From NCBI GenBank assembly GCA_964496705.1, contig CAZCBJ010000009.1, forward strand, positions 1 to 43,960: a stretch of DNA of 43,960 nucleotides, given 5' to 3'. Source of the DNA: CAZCBJ01 sp964496705. GTDB lineage: Bacteria > Chloroflexota > Anaerolineae > Anaerolineales > Anaerolineaceae. The notes under the pieces were generated by a model, which was given only the letters and a program-made list of their open reading frames with translations, did no database searches and was not told the origin of the DNA. Below, piece by piece: positions 10,685-19,177 of the stretch. A program made the translations under genes and the position numbers. How positions within the stretch are numbered: position 1 is the first letter of the stretch; every line of letters begins with the position of its first letter.

Positions 10685-11371
10685 TCAATACCTCAAGCGG
10701 TAGCCCACCCCCGGTTCGGTGAGGACGTATTCGGGCCGGTTGGGATCAGGCTCGATCTTGCGGCGCAGATTGCTGATATTGACCCGCAGCAGGTGGCTCT
10801 CGGACTCGTACGCCACCCCCCAAACCTCACGCAGCATCTGGCGGTGGGTCAGCACCCTGCCGGCGTGCTGCACCAACAGGCGCAGCAGGTCATACTCGGT
10901 GGGGGTCAAATCCACCTCGCGCTCCTCCACCCACACTTGGCGGCGGGACACATCCACTCGCAGCCCGCCCACGGAGAAAATTGGTTCCTGCTCGCCGCGC
11001 TGGGAATGGCGCAGGCAAACCCGCAGGCGAGCGGTCAATTCACCGATTCCAAAGGGTTTGGTCAGGTAATCGTCCGCCCCGGCATCCAGCGCGGCAATTT
11101 TGTCCTCCTCGCGGTCACGGACGGATAAGATGATGATGGGGATGTGTGTCCATTCGCGCAGTTGGCGGGTCACCTGGATGCCGTCCATGTCGGGCAGGCC
11201 CAGATCGAGGATGATCACATCCGGTCGGAATTGGGCGGCAGCGCGCAGCGCCTCCTGACCGGAGGCGGCCTCCTCCACCGCGTACCCTCGGCTCTGCAGG
11301 GAGGAACGCAGGAAGCGCCGGATCGGGCGCTCATCATCCACCACCAGAATGGCGATTGCTGTTTCAGTCAT
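10685..11371 (-). CDS. OmpR/PhoB-family response regulator, KdpE-like
   Basis: A 228-residue regulator with a receiver domain (VVDDE acidic pocket, phospho-acceptor D56 in IILDLGLPDMDG, Lys in LTKPF) and a C-terminal winged helix (LTPTEYDLLRLLVQHAGRVLTH to GVGYRLRY). The PNRPEYVLTEPGVGYRL end and overall sequence resemble KdpE. The ATG at 11371 has GGAGG 9 bases upstream and overlaps the end of the kinase gene by 8 bases. The partner is the KdpD-like kinase, and a plausible target is the five-repeat array upstream of the permease gene (14973-15026), since this family binds head-to-tail repeats in 11-bp phase. Confidence 0.9.
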   Translation of the reverse strand: MTETAIAILVVDDERPIRRFLRSSLQSRGYAVEEAASGQEALRAAAQFRPDVIILDLGLPDMDGIQVTRQLREWTHIPIIILSVRDREEDKIAALDAGADDYLTKPFGIGELTARLRVCLRHSQRGEQEPIFSVGGLRVDVSRRQVWVEEREVDLTPTEYDLLRLLVQHAGRVLTHRQMLREVWGVAYESESHLLRVNISNLRRKIEPDPNRPEYVLTEPGVGYRLRY

Positions 11372-12890
11372 TTTTACGCGCCTCCGCATGGGACGGTTGA
11401 AACTGGGGCAGCGCGAGGGTCAGCACCGCTCCGCCTTTGGGACGGTTCTCTGCCCAGATGCGCCCGGTGTGCGCCTCGACGATGCCCTTGCAAATGGATA
11501 GACCCAGCCCAATTCCCTGGGTGGTGTCAGCCGGCGAGCGGCGGGAAAACTTCTGAAAGATGTTCTCCAACGCATCCGGCGGGATGCCCATTCCGCGGTC
11601 CGCCACGCTCAGACACACCTGCCCGGCAGCGCTGCGCGCACTGATTTCAATCGGCGCTCCAGGCGGGGAGTATTTGGCGGCATTGTCCAGCAGATTGATC
11701 AGCACCTGCTCGACCAGGATGAAATCCACAAAGACCAATGGAAGATCCTCTTCCAGATGGACCAGCACCGGATGGTCGCGCAGCGGTTCGTCCACCCGCG
11801 CCAGCGCCGAGCCGATGATATCCTGCACATCCGTTGGCTCCTGGCGCATCTTGAGCGCGCCGGCTTCCAGCCGGGTCATCTCCAGCAGATTCTCGACGAT
11901 GCGGTTCAAACGCGCGGTTTCTTCGCGGGCGTTCTGGATCATATCCAGGCGCTCGCCTGGTTCGAGGCTCAGTGCGTTACCGCCGCTTGCCGTTTCTTCG
12001 TGCAGATCATCCAACACCCCCTGGATGGATACCAGCGGCGTGCGCAGATCGTGGGAAATGGAATTGAGCAGCGCCGCCTGCAACTTTTCGGTCTCGTTGA
12101 GCACGCGCGCTTGATTCACCTGCTCAGACAGCCTGGCGCGCTCAATAGCCAACGCCGCCAGGTGAGAAAAGCCCTCCAGTTGATGGTGCTGCCCGGTTTT
12201 CAAGGCATGCCGCTGACTCTCAAACCGAATGCCCATCACACCCACCACACCCTGCGCGGTCTGCAGCGGCACAAAATACGAGGCGGCCTGTGTATGGCGA
12301 CCTGTGCCCTGACCGCTGGGCTGAGAATCGCGATAAGCTGCCTGAACCGCTGCCAACTCATCTTCCGACAGTGCATATCCCGGGCTGGCGACTGTTTGCC
12401 ATTGAAAATCCTGGCTGGCGGTGGGGATCAGGATCACCACACTGCCGTTCAGGCTGTGGCTGGTGTGTTCGACCACCGCATGGAGCATCGTGTCGAGGTC
12501 AATAGCCGCCGTCAAGTCGCGGCTTAGCTCATTGAGCGCGCGGGTTTGGGCTTCGCGCAGTTGCAGCGCATTCACCTGTTCACGCACCTGCGAGGTGAGA
12601 CTGCTGATCACCAACCCGACCACCAGCAGTCCGGCAAAGGTCAGCAGGTATTCCGCATCTGCAACCGTGAGACTGAGGCGCGGTTCCACCAGAAAGAAAT
12701 CAAATACCAGCACGCTGAGCAGCGAGGCGAGGATGGCCGGGCCGCGCCCCAGGAACAGGGCGCAGATGACCACACCCATCAGGTACAACATCACCAGATT
12801 GGCTGGATGAATGAACCCGCGCGCGACAACGCCCACCAGCGTGACCAGGACTGTCACGCCCAGGCTGACCAAATAGCGGTAGAGCACCAT
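11364..12890 (-). CDS. Short KdpD-like sensor histidine kinase
   Basis: A 508-residue membrane kinase. Four hydrophobic helices in residues 5-100 with short loops match the DUF4118 membrane module of KdpD. A GAF-like domain follows (about 115-255), then HisKA with phospho-acceptor H280 in NSISHDLRTPL, and HATPase_c with LLDNAAKYSPP, VADRGMGIP and GIGLGLSICKGIVEAH. Compared with full KdpD (about 900 residues) it lacks the N-terminal KdpD domain and the universal-stress domain, so input must come from the membrane or GAF part. It is co-transcribed with a KimA-like permease rather than with kdpFABC. TATAAT lies only 6 bases before the ATG, so a leaderless internal promoter is possible. Confidence 0.88.
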   Translation of the reverse strand: MVLYRYLVSLGVTVLVTLVGVVARGFIHPANLVMLYLMGVVICALFLGRGPAILASLLSVLVFDFFLVEPRLSLTVADAEYLLTFAGLLVVGLVISSLTSQVREQVNALQLREAQTRALNELSRDLTAAIDLDTMLHAVVEHTSHSLNGSVVILIPTASQDFQWQTVASPGYALSEDELAAVQAAYRDSQPSGQGTGRHTQAASYFVPLQTAQGVVGVMGIRFESQRHALKTGQHHQLEGFSHLAALAIERARLSEQVNQARVLNETEKLQAALLNSISHDLRTPLVSIQGVLDDLHEETASGGNALSLEPGERLDMIQNAREETARLNRIVENLLEMTRLEAGALKMRQEPTDVQDIIGSALARVDEPLRDHPVLVHLEEDLPLVFVDFILVEQVLINLLDNAAKYSPPGAPIEISARSAAGQVCLSVADRGMGIPPDALENIFQKFSRRSPADTTQGIGLGLSICKGIVEAHTGRIWAENRPKGGAVLTLALPQFQPSHAEARKND

Positions 12891-12896
12891 ACGTTG

Positions 12897-12902
12897 ATTA
12901 TA
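12897..12902 (-). promoter_or_regulatory. Possible leaderless promoter of the kinase gene
   Basis: In the 69-bp gap between the permease stop and the kinase start the minus strand reads TATAATCAACGT directly before ATG. The -10 spacing would place transcription start at the ATG. No good -35 is visible, so confidence is low. Confidence 0.35.
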
Positions 12903-12959
12903 CTTCCACGACGGTCGCGCCGCAGCGAAAGGACCCGGGCGCAGGTCTCGGTTTTCACC

Positions 12960-14921
12960 TTATTCGATCTGGTAAGGGACTTCCATGATCACAATGTCCT
13001 TGCGGTGCAGCAGCACCTTGCGCAGCGTGTCTGCGGTGCGCGAATGGAGGAAATTTTCCCACCAGTGGCGAGGGATGAATTGCGGCACAACGATGGTGAT
13101 CAGCTCATCCGCGGCATGAATGGAGTCAAGCTTTTCGATATATTCCAGCAGCGGCTCAATGAACAGGCGGTAGGGCGAGTTGAGGATCACCAGCCGGATG
13201 CCATCGCCCCAGCTTTCCCATTTCGCCTGGATTTTCTCTTTCTCTTTGGGGTCAATGGACACATGCACCACGGTGATATCGTCGGACAGGGTGCGGGCGA
13301 AACGCAGCGCTTCCAGCGTGCCGCAGTGGATGCCGGACACGGGCATGATCACCCGATTGCGGCTAACGCGCATGCGCGGCAAATGGCTCTCCAGCGAAAG
13401 CTGCCTGGCCACCTTCTTGTAATGGCGGTGAATGGAGAAGAAGAGGGCCACCAACAACGGGATGAGCACCACCACCACCCAGGCGCCGTCCTTGAACTTG
13501 GTGCTGGCGAATATGATCATCACCACAAAGGTGCAGACAGCCCCCAGACCATTCACCAGCATCTTAAATTGCCAGCCCTTTTCATGACGCACCACGGAGC
13601 CTGGCTCCTGCAATTCGTCACCGGGCTTGAGATGACCGGACTTCCACCAGCGGTGCGCCATGCCGGCCTGCGAGAGGGTGAAAGACAGGAATACGCCGAT
13701 GGCGTAAAGGGGGATCAGAGCGATGACACTGGCCTGGAAGGTGATGATCAGCAGCGAGGAGATCAGCGCCAGAGCCGCGATGCCGTAGGAATACACCAAC
13801 CGGCTGCCGCGGTAGGTCAACTGGCGCGGCAGAAAGCCGTCGGCTGCGGTGATTGCCCCCAGCCGTGGAAAGTCGGCGAATGCCGTATTGGCAGCCATCA
13901 TCAGGATGACGGTGGTGGCGGCGATCAGCATGAGATACAGCGGACCGCGGTTATTGAAAATTGTGCGCCCCAATTGAGAGATCACCGTTTCGCTCTCCAC
14001 CGGAATGGCGCCGATTTGATGGGCCAGAAAAGTGATCATCAGCAGCAAGGAGCCCAGGATGCCGGCCATCCAGGTCAGCGTCGCAGCAGCATTCTGGCTG
14101 CGCGGTTCTTTGAAAGCAGTGATGCCGTTGGAGATGGCCTCCACGCCGGTCACCGAAGCTGTGCCGTTGGCAAACGCGCGCAGGATGACGAAGAGGGTCA
14201 GCGGTTGCAGCACACTGACCTCAACAGCCGGCGGATTGACCAGCGTGCCCAGGCTGCCGGTGAAATAGCGAATCATGCCGGCCACAACGGTCAGATAAAT
14301 CATAAACAGGAAGTAATAGGTGGGAATGGCAAAGGTCATCCCCGATTCCTTGACCCCGCGCAGGTTAATCAACATGATAAAAAGGATCATGCCAATCGAG
14401 ATTTCAACCCGAAAGTGGTACAACTCGGGAAACGCAGATGTGATCTGATTGACCCCTGAAGCAATTGATACTGCCACGGTGAGGATGTAATCGGTGAGCA
14501 ACGCCGCGGCGGCTATCTGCGCGGGCAGCTCACCCAGATTATCCCGCGAAACAATGTACGCCCCACCCCCGTCCGGGTAGGCATGGATGGTCTGGCGGTA
14601 CGAAAAGGTCAGCACCATCAAGAGCAGAACGATGGCAGAGACAAGCGGCACAGATAGCCGTAACCCGGCCATACCGGCAGTGAACAGGATGGCCATCAAC
14701 TCCTGAGGACCGTATGCCACCGACGAAAGCGCATCGGATGAAAACACCGCCAGGCCGATCAGCTTGCCAATGGTATGGTTGGGCGCGTCAGCGGTGGCCA
14801 ACGGGCGCCCGATCAGCCAGTGGCGCCAGGTGCGCGGAGGGTGGGTGTCCACAGTGCTTTCCATAATCGCAGCGGGTAGATCCGCCAGGATGGATGAGGA
14901 CACGTGTTCTTTTACAATCAT
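12960..14921 (-). CDS. APC-superfamily permease, KimA-like potassium importer
   Basis: A 653-residue transporter with about 12 membrane helices followed by a cytoplasmic C-terminal domain of about 190 residues. IGLAVFSSDALSSVAYGPQE and FSYRQTIHAYPDGGGAYIVSRDNLG are typical of the KimA (YdaO) branch, whose B. subtilis member imports K+ by proton symport. Many databases call such proteins amino acid permeases. The C-terminal part (RVIMPVSGIHCGTLEALRFARTL) has the look of a universal-stress-like fold, as in KimA. The ATG at 14921 is chosen because AAGG precedes it by 8 bases and the longer frame would run through the promoter. Leading the operon with a KdpDE-like pair, it is most likely a potassium transporter. 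Confidence 0.82.
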   Translation of the reverse strand: MIVKEHVSSSILADLPAAIMESTVDTHPPRTWRHWLIGRPLATADAPNHTIGKLIGLAVFSSDALSSVAYGPQELMAILFTAGMAGLRLSVPLVSAIVLLLMVLTFSYRQTIHAYPDGGGAYIVSRDNLGELPAQIAAAALLTDYILTVAVSIASGVNQITSAFPELYHFRVEISIGMILFIMLINLRGVKESGMTFAIPTYYFLFMIYLTVVAGMIRYFTGSLGTLVNPPAVEVSVLQPLTLFVILRAFANGTASVTGVEAISNGITAFKEPRSQNAAATLTWMAGILGSLLLMITFLAHQIGAIPVESETVISQLGRTIFNNRGPLYLMLIAATTVILMMAANTAFADFPRLGAITAADGFLPRQLTYRGSRLVYSYGIAALALISSLLIITFQASVIALIPLYAIGVFLSFTLSQAGMAHRWWKSGHLKPGDELQEPGSVVRHEKGWQFKMLVNGLGAVCTFVVMIIFASTKFKDGAWVVVVLIPLLVALFFSIHRHYKKVARQLSLESHLPRMRVSRNRVIMPVSGIHCGTLEALRFARTLSDDITVVHVSIDPKEKEKIQAKWESWGDGIRLVILNSPYRLFIEPLLEYIEKLDSIHAADELITIVVPQFIPRHWWENFLHSRTADTLRKVLLHRKDIVIMEVPYQIE

Positions 14922-14954
14922 GGTTTCCTTGACCTTTCGAATTACAAAGATGCA

Positions 14955-15026
14955 TATATACACCCGGAGATGGTCAAAGAAATGACAAGATTGGATCAAA
15001 AAGTGTTAAGAAAATGTCAAGAAAAC
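14955..15026 (-). promoter_or_regulatory. Promoter with five phased direct repeats upstream of the KimA-like gene
   Basis: Read on the plus strand, five units follow head to tail from 14973 to 15026: GTCAAAGAAAT, GACAAGATTG, GATCAAAAAGT, GTTAAGAAAAT, GTCAAGAAAAC. They start at 14973, 14984, 14994, 15005 and 15016, a phase of 11, 10, 11 and 11 bp, so all face one side of the helix. On the minus strand a TATATA -10 candidate (14955-14960) lies just downstream, and the array covers the -35 area, as in PhoB-type activation. The encoded KdpE-like regulator is the obvious candidate ligand. The gap 14922-15046 holds nothing else visible. Confidence 0.65.
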
Positions 15027-15046
15027 GGCGGGCGAATAGCTGGAAA

Positions 15047-15225
15047 TCAGCCCTTCACATCCCGCAGTCGTGTGGTCAACAGGGCGCTGGCGACCAGCAG
15101 CAGCGAAGCGGTAAACGAACCGTCCGGGCGTTTCAACGCTTCCATGCTATACGCGAAGACGACCGCCCTCTGTCCGAACTATTGAACCAGGCGTTGGCGG
15201 TGCCCACCGGGGTGGGCCGGGTGAT
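15047..15225 (-). pseudogene. Remnant of a major facilitator transporter C-terminus
   Basis: On the minus strand the stretch encodes QITRPTPVGTANAWFNSS in one frame and, after a one-base shift near 15170, GQRAVVFAYSMEALKR followed by PDGSFTASLLLVASALLTTR up to a TGA at 15047. The second piece has the charged-then-hydrophobic form of a last membrane helix of MFS sugar transporters, and the first resembles the loop before it. There is no start and no upstream body, because the GH3 gene ends at 15234. I read it as the tail of a lost transporter that once followed the GH3 gene. The MFS assignment is tentative. Confidence 0.4.
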
Positions 15226-15233
15226 CTGGGACG

Positions 15234-17672
15234 CTATCCCGGCTTCTTGCGCGACGCTTTGACCAACGCAATCACGCCGGAAATCAACCTGCCGTTCATC
15301 ATTGCCAGCAGCCCATCCACCATCTCAAAGCTGAATTGACCGCCACTGAACAGCACCAGGTTGCGCAGGGGCATCTCGTCAATCACGCGCTCGACCATCA
15401 GGTTGGTGGTCTCATCGCCGCCACTGCCCAGAACCTTGCGCATATTCTCCAACACGGTAGCATGCAGACGCTTGCCGATGATATTGCCCCTCACCTCGCC
15501 CAGTGTGGAAGTGATGGTGAACGGCTCGCCAGGCTGGCGCTGATTGGACGGCAGCTCGGCGCCGTACAGCGTGCGGAAAGCGGCATCCTCCACGCGCAGA
15601 CCGCCCGCCGGCAGGTTGTAATAGACCGGTGCCACCTGGCGCAGGTCAGGCGGGTTCACCTCCGGTTGGGCCGATTCGACCCGTACACTCGCGCTGGCGC
15701 GGATGTCCGCGCTGGAAGCCCCCACCAGGATGGCAAATTCGCCGCTTTCCACATGCCAATCGGCGAGATCGGTGTTGTAGTACGCAAAGGCGCGCCGATC
15801 CAGCTCAAATTCTATGCGCCTTTCTTCGCCCGGCTGCAGGAACAGCTTGGCAAAACCCTTCAGCTCTTTTTCCGGGCGGAAAACTGTCGCCTCCACATCG
15901 CGCACATAGAGCTGCACAATTTCAGCCCCGGGCAGGGCGCCCGTGTTTTTGACCGTGATTTTCACTTTCAGCGCTTCACCCTCGCCAATGCGCTGCGCTG
16001 AAACCTGCAGATCGGAATAGGTGAAGCGGGTGTAGCTCAACCCGTAGCCGAAGGGGAAGCGCACCGGCTTGCAAACTTTGTCGTAATAACGGTAACCCAC
16101 ATAGATGCTCTCGCGGTATTCGACCGTCTTGGGCCCGGCGGGGAAATAATGATAGGATGGGTTGTCTTCCAGTTGGAGAGGATAGGTCTCAGCCAGTTTG
16201 CCGGAGGGGTTGACCGCGCCGAAAAGCACGTCCACCGCCGCGCTGCCGCCGGCCTGTCCGCCGAGGAATCCGCCCAACACCGCTCTGACCTCATCCAGCC
16301 AGGGCATCTCCAGCGCAGAACCGTTGGACAGCACCACCACCGTGTTGGGGTTGGCAGCCGCCACGCGCCGGATGAGCAGGATGTGGCTTTCGGGCATGCG
16401 CATGTGCTGGCGGTCGAAGCCCTCGGATTCATACACATCCGGCAGCCCGGCAAAAATCAAGGCCACGTCCGCCTGTGCGGCGGCGTCGCAGGCCTGGGCA
16501 ATCAGCAGGTTATTCGGCGCATCGCCCTTCAAGTCGTAGCCGGCTGAGTAACTGCAGCCGGGCGCGACCCGGCTCAGCTCATCCCAGGCGCAGTCCAGGC
16601 GGGTGGGTTTGATCAACGAGCTGCCCGCGCCTTGATAGCGCGGCGTTTTGGCAAAAGCGCCGATCACCGCAATTTTCAATTCGGGTTTCAAGGGCAGAAC
16701 ATCGTTTTCATTCTTGAACAGCACCATCGATTCGGCTGCCGCGCGACGCGCCAGCGCATGATGCGCCTGGCGATCATAACGATGATCCGCGCGGTGGTTC
16801 TCAACCGAACGGAAGATCAGCGCCAGCACGCGCGCCACCGCGCGGTCGAGCACAGCTTCATCCAGCGCGCCGCTCTTCACTGCGGCCACGATGCGCGCAT
16901 CATTGACCCCGTTGCTGGCCGGCATCTCCAGATCCAGGCCGGCCTTGAGCCCGGCGACGCGCTCGTTGCACGCGCCCCAATCGGTGACCACCAGGCCGTC
17001 AAAGCCCCATTCATCGCGCAGGATGGCAGTCAGCAGGCACTCATGCTCGCTGGCGTAGGTGCCGTTGACGCGGTTATAGGAGCACATCACTGTCCAGGGC
17101 TTGCCCTGCTTGACCGCGCGCTCAAAGCTGGCCAGGTAGATTTCGCGCAGGGCGCGCTCATCCACCACGGCATTGATGGTCATGCGCAGCCGCTCCTGGT
17201 TGTTCACGGCGTAATGCTTGAGCGAAGTGCCCACGCCCTGGCTTTGCACGCCCTGGATCAGGCTGGCGGCCAGCTCGCCGGAGAGATAAGGATCCTCGGA
17301 GAAATACTCAAAGTTGCGCCCGCACAGCGGCGAGCGCTTGATGTTGGCGCCCGGGCCGAGGATGACGGCCACCTCCTCCTGCTGACATTCCTCGCCCATC
17401 GCCTGCCCGATCTCGAACAACAGGGCGCGGTCCCAGGAATTGGCTGTGGCGCTGGCGGTGGGGAAACAGGTGGCCGGCACCGATTCGGTCAGGCTGGCTC
17501 GCTCGGCGCTGGCATCCTGTTTGCGCAGCCCGTGCGGGCCGTCGGTGACCATGATGGACGGAACCCCGAGGCGCTCAAGGCTCTTCAAATTCCAGAAGTC
17601 GCGCCCCGAACACAGAGACGCCTTCTCCTCCAGCGTCAGGCTGGACAACACTTCGCGTATTTTGTCATTCAT
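15234..17672 (-). CDS. Glycoside hydrolase family 3 beta-glucosidase
   Basis: An 812-residue exo-acting beta-glycosidase. The N-terminal barrel has MVTDGPHGLRKQ, LKHYAVNNQE (KHY at 152-154) and GFDGLVVTDWGA, where D231 is the expected nucleophile. The second alpha/beta domain (about 310-540) should supply the acid/base, and a fibronectin III-like domain with FPFGYGLSYTRFTYSDL and ADWHVESGEFAILVG follows. About 110 further C-terminal residues form an extra segment seen in intracellular BglB-like members. There is no signal peptide, so it acts in the cytoplasm on imported oligosaccharides. AGGAG lies 8 bases before the ATG. It stands alone between decayed genes. The exact substrate (glucose, xylose or N-acetylglucosamine) is not decided. 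Confidence 0.93.
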   Translation of the reverse strand: MNDKIREVLSSLTLEEKASLCSGRDFWNLKSLERLGVPSIMVTDGPHGLRKQDASAERASLTESVPATCFPTASATANSWDRALLFEIGQAMGEECQQEEVAVILGPGANIKRSPLCGRNFEYFSEDPYLSGELAASLIQGVQSQGVGTSLKHYAVNNQERLRMTINAVVDERALREIYLASFERAVKQGKPWTVMCSYNRVNGTYASEHECLLTAILRDEWGFDGLVVTDWGACNERVAGLKAGLDLEMPASNGVNDARIVAAVKSGALDEAVLDRAVARVLALIFRSVENHRADHRYDRQAHHALARRAAAESMVLFKNENDVLPLKPELKIAVIGAFAKTPRYQGAGSSLIKPTRLDCAWDELSRVAPGCSYSAGYDLKGDAPNNLLIAQACDAAAQADVALIFAGLPDVYESEGFDRQHMRMPESHILLIRRVAAANPNTVVVLSNGSALEMPWLDEVRAVLGGFLGGQAGGSAAVDVLFGAVNPSGKLAETYPLQLEDNPSYHYFPAGPKTVEYRESIYVGYRYYDKVCKPVRFPFGYGLSYTRFTYSDLQVSAQRIGEGEALKVKITVKNTGALPGAEIVQLYVRDVEATVFRPEKELKGFAKLFLQPGEERRIEFELDRRAFAYYNTDLADWHVESGEFAILVGASSADIRASASVRVESAQPEVNPPDLRQVAPVYYNLPAGGLRVEDAAFRTLYGAELPSNQRQPGEPFTITSTLGEVRGNIIGKRLHATVLENMRKVLGSGGDETTNLMVERVIDEMPLRNLVLFSGGQFSFEMVDGLLAMMNGRLISGVIALVKASRKKPG

Positions 17673-17701
17673 CGGAAAATCTCCTGGGTGGGATGGGAGA
17701 A

Positions 17702-17929
17702 TTATAACGCCTTAAACTCATTTCGGAGAAGGCCGTACAGACTAGTGCCAGTGACAAGACCATCCCCGCCGCGCTTGTTCTCGCGCAGGTAGCCTTCCAG
17801 CCTGAAACCGCAGCGCTCCGCCACGCGCGCGCGATTTCTCTGGCACATGCCGTGATACCAGGCGCAATCCGCCTATTGATAACAGCGCAGGGTAAGCTGC
17901 CCGGTTTGGAGCTGGAGGCTGGTATCCAT
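17702..17929 (-). pseudogene. GNAT acetyltransferase remnant with internal deletion and stop
   Basis: One minus-strand frame gives MDTSLQLQTGQLTLRCYQ, then TAG (17873-17875), then ADCAWYHGMCQRNRARVAER and CGFRLEGYLRENKRGGDGL, ending LLRNEFKAL and TAA at 17702. The start is the first beta-strand of a RimJ/RimL-type GNAT, and the end is its motif A/B region and final strand. About 90 central residues are missing. The ATG overlaps the stop of the AAA ATPase gene (TGATG), so it was the next gene of that operon. It cannot make a working enzyme. Confidence 0.7.
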
Positions 17930-18967
17930 CAGGCTTTCACGAAGTAGCTGAGACAGGCCTTGTCAATCAGGTCGGGGGTCAGGCGGGGCGGGATTTTCTC
18001 GTAATCGCACAGCGCCTGGATGATGGCCAGCAGGTCGCGCGGGTGCACCGCCTGCAGCTCGCGGTCCGCCTGGCGGTACCAGGCGTCCAGCAGGTATTCA
18101 AATCCAGCTTCATCAAAGGGGATGCCGGTCTGCTGGCAGACGCGCTGGAAGATTTCGCGGTAGCGGTTTTCATCCGGACTGAAGACGCCCACCTTGATCT
18201 GGATGCGGCGGAAGAAGGCGTCATCGGCCAGCCTGTACGGGTCTAGATTGGTGCTGAACACAATCAAAGTGCGGAAAGGCACCACGATGGTCTGACCGGT
18301 GTTCAGCCGCAGGTAATCCACCCGGCTTTCCAGCGGGACAATCCAGCGGTTGAGCAAATCCACCGGGCTGACCTGCTGACGGCCAAAATCGTCGATCAAG
18401 AACATGCCACCGTTGGCTTTGACCTGCAGGGGCGCCTCGTACATGCGCGAAAGCGGATCATAGCGAATATCCAGCGCATCCATTTTCAATTCGCCGCCCA
18501 CCACCACGGTGGGGCGCCGGAACAACCCCCAGCGCCCGTCCAGCTTGCCGTTCAGCGGAGCCTGTTCTTCGGTGACGGGCTGGTGGTAAAGACGGTCGTG
18601 GATCTGGATGATCTGCCCACCGGCGGTGAGCGCATAGGGGATATAGATGGGCGAAGCGCCGGCAATCAACGCGGCAATTTTCAGCGCGATAGCGGTCTTT
18701 CCGTTGCCGGATGGCTCATAAAGGAACAGGGATGTGCCGGAGAATGTCCACGTAATGCTCCTGGCGCATCCACTCCAGCGTTTTCATCAGCGGGCCAGAC
18801 ACGCGCACCACCTGCACCAGCCGGCGCACACTGACATTGCCTTCGTTGTAGAGCAGGCGCAGGATGATATCGGTGAGGATGCTCTGCGGGATATGCAGGT
18901 CGTCGATGCTTTCGGGTTCGGCGAGCAATTCAGCCAGACTCATATGTTCAAGCACAGCCATTTCCAT
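17929..18967 (-). pseudogene. AAA-type ATPase gene broken by internal deletion and frameshift
   Basis: The 5' part (18716-18967; start 18961 or 18967 behind GGGAG) encodes a helical region ending ...LEWMRQEHYVDIL and then stops. The 3' part, in another frame, starts near 18735 with GTSLFLYEPSGNGKTAIA (Walker A) and goes on with GGMFLIDDFGRQ (Walker B), IVFSTNLDP (sensor 1) and FFRRIQIKV (arginine finger region). In intact relatives I would expect about 80 residues between the two parts; here they are fused out of frame near 18725-18740. The usual first Gly of Walker A is Glu. The 246-residue 3' frame (17929-18669) taken alone lacks the P-loop. The gene is probably dead. Confidence 0.7.
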
Positions 18968-19095
18968 TCACTCCCGAAACGAAGATCATCATACTACAAA
19001 TTGCGAAAGGGAATGAAAGGAAGACCAAAACAGTTTGATCAAGCCAGATCTATGCCTCAACCCAGCCTGGCACCAGATTACAATCACCTTGCAAA

Positions 19096-19135
19096 GCGCG
19101 CAAAATGGATGCGCGCAATTTTGTTGTACTATAAT
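19096..19135 (+). promoter_or_regulatory. Promoter with operator-like palindrome for the signalling operon
   Basis: A perfect -10 (TATAAT, 19130-19135) has no good -35; in its place is an inverted repeat GCGCGCA (19096-19102) and TGCGCGC (19110-19116) with a 7-bp centre. Its position over the -35 region suggests a binding site for an unknown regulator. Otherwise the 210-bp gap 18968-19177 shows no features. Confidence 0.5.
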
Positions 19136-19177
19136 TAATTTTGAAAAGCATAAAAGTACCCTCAATAGGGCCGGGAC

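Noticed and set aside
12546..14459. A 637-codon rightward frame opposite the permease gene
   Set aside because: It is rich in His, Gln and Asp in the manner of an antisense reading of a GC-rich gene, and the opposite strand encodes a clear membrane transporter.
14922..15233. A ydaO/kimA c-di-AMP riboswitch in front of the KimA-like gene
   Set aside because: The likely transcription start leaves only about 25 nt of leader, and no complex fold or conserved riboswitch core is apparent upstream.
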